A stretch of 64,000 nt of DNA from positions 940,501 through 1,004,500 of the forward strand of contig NZ_CP059896.1 in assembly GCF_014126615.1 (NCBI RefSeq), read 5' to 3'. The position numbers were made by a program, and so were the translations under genes. The notes under the pieces are model-generated. The model saw nothing but the letters and a program-made list of their open reading frames with translations, was not told the DNA's origin and ran no database searches. How positions within the stretch are numbered: position 1 is the first letter of the stretch; the number at the start of each line of letters is the position of its first letter. Below are positions 60,292 to 64,000 of the stretch, in pieces. This stretch comes from Ciceribacter thiooxidans (GTDB lineage: Bacteria; Pseudomonadota; Alphaproteobacteria; Rhizobiales; Rhizobiaceae).

Positions 60292-61440
60292 TCAGGGTGT
60301 GCCGGCGCGGGAAACCCGCAGAAGCGCGCCGTCGTCTTCGTCGGTCACTAGCAGCACCGCGCCATCGGGCGCGACCTTGACGTCCCGCAGCCTGCCGAAT
60401 TCACCCTCGAACAGCCGCTCTTCGTGCGCTGGGGTGCCGCTGTCGTCACGCTCGACGCGTGCGAGCAACTGATATTTGAGCGCGGCGACGAGGAAGTTTC
60501 CCTCCCATTCGGGAAACATCTTGCCGTGGTAGACGTCGATGGCGCCCGGTGCGATCGATGGGTCCCAGTAGTAGATCGGCTGTTCATAGCCTTCCGCCGC
60601 CTGCCCGATACCGATTTCGGCTCCGGAATAGTGCTTGCCGTAGGCGATCACCGGCCAGCCGTAGTTCTTGCCGGCCATGACCGCATTGATCTCGTCGCCG
60701 CCACGGGCGCCGTGCTCGACGACGAAAAGCTTTCCGTCCGCCGGGTCTATGACGATCCCTTGGGGATTGCGGTGGCCGATCGACCAGATCTCATGGGCGG
60801 CCGTTTCGCTTCTGGCGAAAGGATTGTCCTCGGGGATGCTGCCGTCGGGCTTGATGTGGAGGATGGAGCCCGCATGGTCGCGAGGGTCCTGCGCGCGGTC
60901 CATTTCGCCCCGTTCCCCGATGCCGAAGAAGAGGCTTCCGTCGGCGGCGATGGCGATCCGCGAACCGAAATGGACTTCGGTCCCGGTGAAGCGGTTCATC
61001 TGGAACAGCTTCACCGGGTGTTCGAGGCGATTCTCATCCGGTGAGAGCGTGGCGCTGAAGAGTGCCGTGCCTTGTCCGCCGCTGCCGGGGATGGCGGCAG
61101 TGAAGTAGAGCTTGCGGCTGCGGGAAAAGTCGGGCGCGAGCGCGACGTCGAGCAGGCCACCTTGCCCTTCGGCATAGACGTCCGGCAGACCGGACACCGG
61201 CTCTCCGACCTTGCCGTTGCGGATAATCCGCAGGCGTCCCGGCCGCTCCGTGACGATATAGGCACCGTCCGGCAGGACTTCGACCGCCCAGGGGTGGTCG
61301 AGGCCACCGGCGATCTTGGTGACCTCCAGATTGGCCCTCTGCGAGGGATATTCCTCGGCGAGCGCGGGTGAAGCGGCGAGACCGAGCAGCAGCGCGGCCG
61401 CGACCGACATTCGCGGGTTGAATGATCCTCTGATGCGCAT
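60292..61440 (-). CDS. PQQ-dependent soluble aldose dehydrogenase-type protein
   Basis: 382 residues from the ATG at 61440 (GGGAGGAAT upstream). Signal peptide ending near ASPALA, then a six-bladed propeller of the glucose/sorbosone dehydrogenase family: GGLDHPWAVEVLPDGAYIVT, LLDVALAPDFSRSRKLYF, GHRNPQGIVIDPADGKLF, and VVEHGARGGDEINAVMAGKN with the usual PQQ-binding GWP. Periplasmic oxidation of an aldose, passing electrons to a quinone or cytochrome, is expected if PQQ is available. Confidence 0.9.
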   Translation of the reverse strand: MRIRGSFNPRMSVAAALLLGLAASPALAEEYPSQRANLEVTKIAGGLDHPWAVEVLPDGAYIVTERPGRLRIIRNGKVGEPVSGLPDVYAEGQGGLLDVALAPDFSRSRKLYFTAAIPGSGGQGTALFSATLSPDENRLEHPVKLFQMNRFTGTEVHFGSRIAIAADGSLFFGIGERGEMDRAQDPRDHAGSILHIKPDGSIPEDNPFARSETAAHEIWSIGHRNPQGIVIDPADGKLFVVEHGARGGDEINAVMAGKNYGWPVIAYGKHYSGAEIGIGQAAEGYEQPIYYWDPSIAPGAIDVYHGKMFPEWEGNFLVAALKYQLLARVERDDSGTPAHEERLFEGEFGRLRDVKVAPDGAVLLVTDEDDGALLRVSRAGTP

Positions 61441-61553
61441 GATTCCTCCCGTTCCTTCCCGCCTCTTCATCCGGAATATTGGAAGATTGCGCTGGATTGG
61501 CAAGATTGTCGCCGGTTACGAGCGCGCGAGAGTCTCGCTCTTGCTCGGTTCCG

Positions 61554-61958
61554 CTATCGCCGGCCGCGGCGCTTGCGCTCCGCCTGGATGAAATCACGAA
61601 CGCTGCGGCGCCAGAAGGAGACGCTGGCCGACGCCATCCCCACGAAGCCGATCATCATCAGCACCATCAGCAGGCGCCGGTCGGTCGACCCGGCGACCCC
61701 GGCGCTCTGTGGGCGGGTAACCGCCGTAATCGAGCCGGTGGTGAATGGAGAAACTTCCGGTTCCGGCGCTGTGGTCGCACCGGCGGCTCGTGATGCGGAA
61801 GGGTGCGCGGCCGTGCCGACGTCCGCCTGTGCGGCGCTCGCTGATGACGGCGCGAGTCCGGTTCCCGATGCGAAGAGAAGGGCCGCGGCGAGAAGAAGGG
61901 TTGCGGTGCTCGCACGGATGCCCCTGCGTGCGGCCTTTTCATCGTTGTCGATCAGCAT
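61554..61958 (-). CDS. small membrane protein of unknown function
   Basis: 134 residues from the ATG at 61958 (GAGGG upstream). A hydrophobic N-terminal segment (TATLLLAAALLFASGTGLAP) may be a signal or anchor. A low-complexity Ala/Ser/Thr/Pro stretch follows, then a second membrane helix (LLMVLMMIGFVGMASASVSF) and a very basic end (AERKRRGRR). No family recognised. A longer frame upstream exists with no ribosome-binding site. Two-helix topology would leave the basic tail in the cytoplasm. Confidence 0.55.
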   Translation of the reverse strand: MLIDNDEKAARRGIRASTATLLLAAALLFASGTGLAPSSASAAQADVGTAAHPSASRAAGATTAPEPEVSPFTTGSITAVTRPQSAGVAGSTDRRLLMVLMMIGFVGMASASVSFWRRSVRDFIQAERKRRGRR

Positions 61959-62210
61959 GACAGAAGCCCTCAGGACGCTCTTTGCCTCCCGGCCGCGAAA
62001 CACCCGGCCGATCCGCAGCCGGCAGAAGGACGTCGCAAACGGGGAGACTGGTACTCTTATGGATTTCGGCGTCGTGCTCGCCGGCTCCGATGCAACAGTG
62101 CGCCGTCTTTGTGGACTTCTCCGGGACGGGAATGTGGCGCAGATGTGTCTTTCTGCGGCAATTACGCGGCAGGCTTAACGCTTGGTGAATGCCGCGTAGG
62201 GTCGAGGTCG

Positions 62211-63140
62211 TCAGCTGCGGCGCTTGCCGAAAACGGGGGCGGCTCGCTGGGAGGGCGTCTTCACCGCGGCGTGGCCGGCTGTCGGGGGCGCCGACTGTGC
62301 GGCTATCGGCAGGTCCACATCGCGTTCGGCGAGCGGCAGGATGATCTCGGGATATTCCGCGTTGAAGTTCGTCGGAGCGATTTCGGGTCTCGCAAGCGCA
62401 TAGCCTTGCATGAGCGACACGCCGAGTTCTTCGCATAGATCGACCTGCCACATCTCTTCGAGGCGTTCGAGGATCGTCTCCGTGCCGTGCTCCGAGAGTT
62501 GGCGCACGACGACCCGCAGCAGCGCGAAGCCTGCGGAATTGTGCATGTAGTCGCGCACCCAGTCGCCGTCGAGGCGCACGAAATCGGGTCGCAGCGTGCG
62601 GACCCGCTCGATGTCGGTGTCACCGGCGCCGTGGTCGGTGAGGGAGACGCGGAAGCCGGCCTCCCGGAGCCGCTCGACGTGGCGCGCCAGCCGCGGCAGT
62701 TCGATCCCGGACGCGCCGGAGATATCGCAGATGATGCGGTCGGGCTCCATGCCGCCGCTGTGGGCCGCCAGACGAATGCGGTCGAACTCGACGCGCAGGC
62801 GCGTCGGGTCCGGATAGAGCGCCGGATTGAAGCTGACGAGGGCCATGGCCCGCTTTCTGTGCAGCAGGCCGGCATTCAGGATGTGGATGGTCCGCAGCAG
62901 GCTTTCGATTTCCGGGAGGTCGTTCGGCTCGACCAGCGGGAAGAAGTGTGCCGGGGCAAAGGGCTCGCCGTTACGCTCTGCGCGGACAAGGCCCTGGAAG
63001 GAATGGATGTCGAGTACCTTCGGGGACAGCCGACGGAAGACGGGTTGCAGCGCGCATCTGAGGACGAAGGGACCGTAGACGGTCGACCATGCGCCGTCCT
63101 CGCCCCGGATCAGGTTGTTGAAGATGCTCGCTGTGGTCAT
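62211..63140 (-). CDS. degenerate EAL-domain protein
   Basis: 309 residues, soluble. The EAL fold is clear, but catalytic residues have been lost: the EAL motif position reads FQGLVRAER, the second-Glu strand reads ICDISGAS, DDFG reads LTDHGAGDTD, and the catalytic Lys region reads VRLDGDWV. Asn of VSFNP, a later Glu and Gln of MQGYALARP remain. It is unlikely to hydrolyse c-di-GMP and more likely binds it or a protein partner. The last 50 residues are a disordered, basic tail. Confidence 0.82.
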   Translation of the reverse strand: MTTASIFNNLIRGEDGAWSTVYGPFVLRCALQPVFRRLSPKVLDIHSFQGLVRAERNGEPFAPAHFFPLVEPNDLPEIESLLRTIHILNAGLLHRKRAMALVSFNPALYPDPTRLRVEFDRIRLAAHSGGMEPDRIICDISGASGIELPRLARHVERLREAGFRVSLTDHGAGDTDIERVRTLRPDFVRLDGDWVRDYMHNSAGFALLRVVVRQLSEHGTETILERLEEMWQVDLCEELGVSLMQGYALARPEIAPTNFNAEYPEIILPLAERDVDLPIAAQSAPPTAGHAAVKTPSQRAAPVFGKRRS

Positions 63141-63268
63141 TCAGAACGGCCCGCACGGATGAAACTTTGCCCGCATGCCTCCGTTTTATCGCGGAAGGCT
63201 TACCTGCCGATTAATTGCGCGACAGTCCGGCGGCCTTATGTTTTCCCGGCACTGTGGCCGGATTGGGC

Positions 63269-63297
63269 TTGAAACAGCGGGGTGATTTCGCCATAGA
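63269..63297 (+). promoter_or_regulatory. candidate promoter of the aminotransferase gene
   Basis: TTGAAA (63269-63274), a 17-base spacer, and CATAGA (63292-63297), with about 60 bases to the aatA start. This fits a housekeeping-type promoter but is unconfirmed. Confidence 0.4.
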
Positions 63298-63303
63298 ACT
63301 TGA

Positions 63304-64000
<697 letters not shown>

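Overview
The window reads as a chromosomal segment of a GC-rich alphaproteobacterium of the Rhizobiales, most likely Rhizobiaceae (Sinorhizobium/Ensifer, Rhizobium or Shinella-like). Reasons: cytochrome bc1 encoded as petA-petB-petC, a BA14K-family protein, a flagellin-type sequence with the rhizobial C-terminus, a SoxR regulator with its operator, long CTC-type L25, a mosaic palindromic intergenic repeat of rhizobial type, and a MarR-OmpR-kinase set resembling Rhodobacter petP-petR. No tRNA, rRNA, CRISPR array, insertion sequence, integrase or phage gene was found; most of the window is core chromosome with small accessory patches.

Layout. 1-7 kb: the end of leuA, two alpha/beta hydrolases, a phosphoesterase, a NUDIX hydrolase, a glutathionyl-hydroquinone reductase-like protein, two acetyltransferases and an AT-rich patch (about 4.8-5.8 kb) with an unrecognised secreted protein. 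7-14 kb: a leftward MoxR/DUF58/BatA-DUF4159/membrane-protein operon. 14.4-16.9 kb: DUF1285, CoA pyrophosphatase and cca with 4-base start/stop overlaps. 17-22 kb: hemF, small conserved proteins, a divergent orphan flagellin-like gene, an unknown hydrolase-like protein, soxR with a complete SoxR-type promoter, and trmL. 22-26.6 kb: two tandem ABC exporters. 26.9-29.7 kb: petABC with a strong terminator, then apt. 30-32.4 kb: a MaoC pair and a Crp/Fnr regulator with a small membrane protein.

32.4-46.2 kb: the leftward genes prs, rplY, pth and ychF, a translation/nucleotide cluster that often stays together in proteobacteria, are separated here by accessory cassettes. These are a GAF-Fis regulator with aldehyde dehydrogenase and DUF779 genes, a chemoreceptor, and a GGDEF-EAL membrane receptor paired with a periplasmic binding protein. 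46-51 kb: a lipoprotein, an M24-fold hydrolase without the aminopeptidase metal ligands, pgeF, a MidA/NDUFAF7 methyltransferase and lgt. 51-58 kb: ubiK, a structured 486-base gap, YbjN-proC-csaA, DUF1349, and a histidine kinase/response regulator/MarR operon. 58-64 kb: an MBL hydrolase, BA14K protein, cspA, a DMT transporter, a PQQ-type sugar dehydrogenase, a degenerate EAL protein and the start of aatA.

The most interesting signals are: (1) the GGDEF-EAL plus solute-binding-protein pair, which resembles an NspS/MbaA-type ligand-to-c-di-GMP module; (2) a three-half-site operator present upstream of both the aldehyde-dehydrogenase regulator and its presumed target; (3) the orphan flagellin-like protein that keeps the C-terminal D0 segment but has lost the N-terminal one; (4) a SoxR promoter with the diagnostic 19-base spacer that faces away from soxR, towards an antisense region; and (5) the structured intergenic region at 51.7-52.1 kb.
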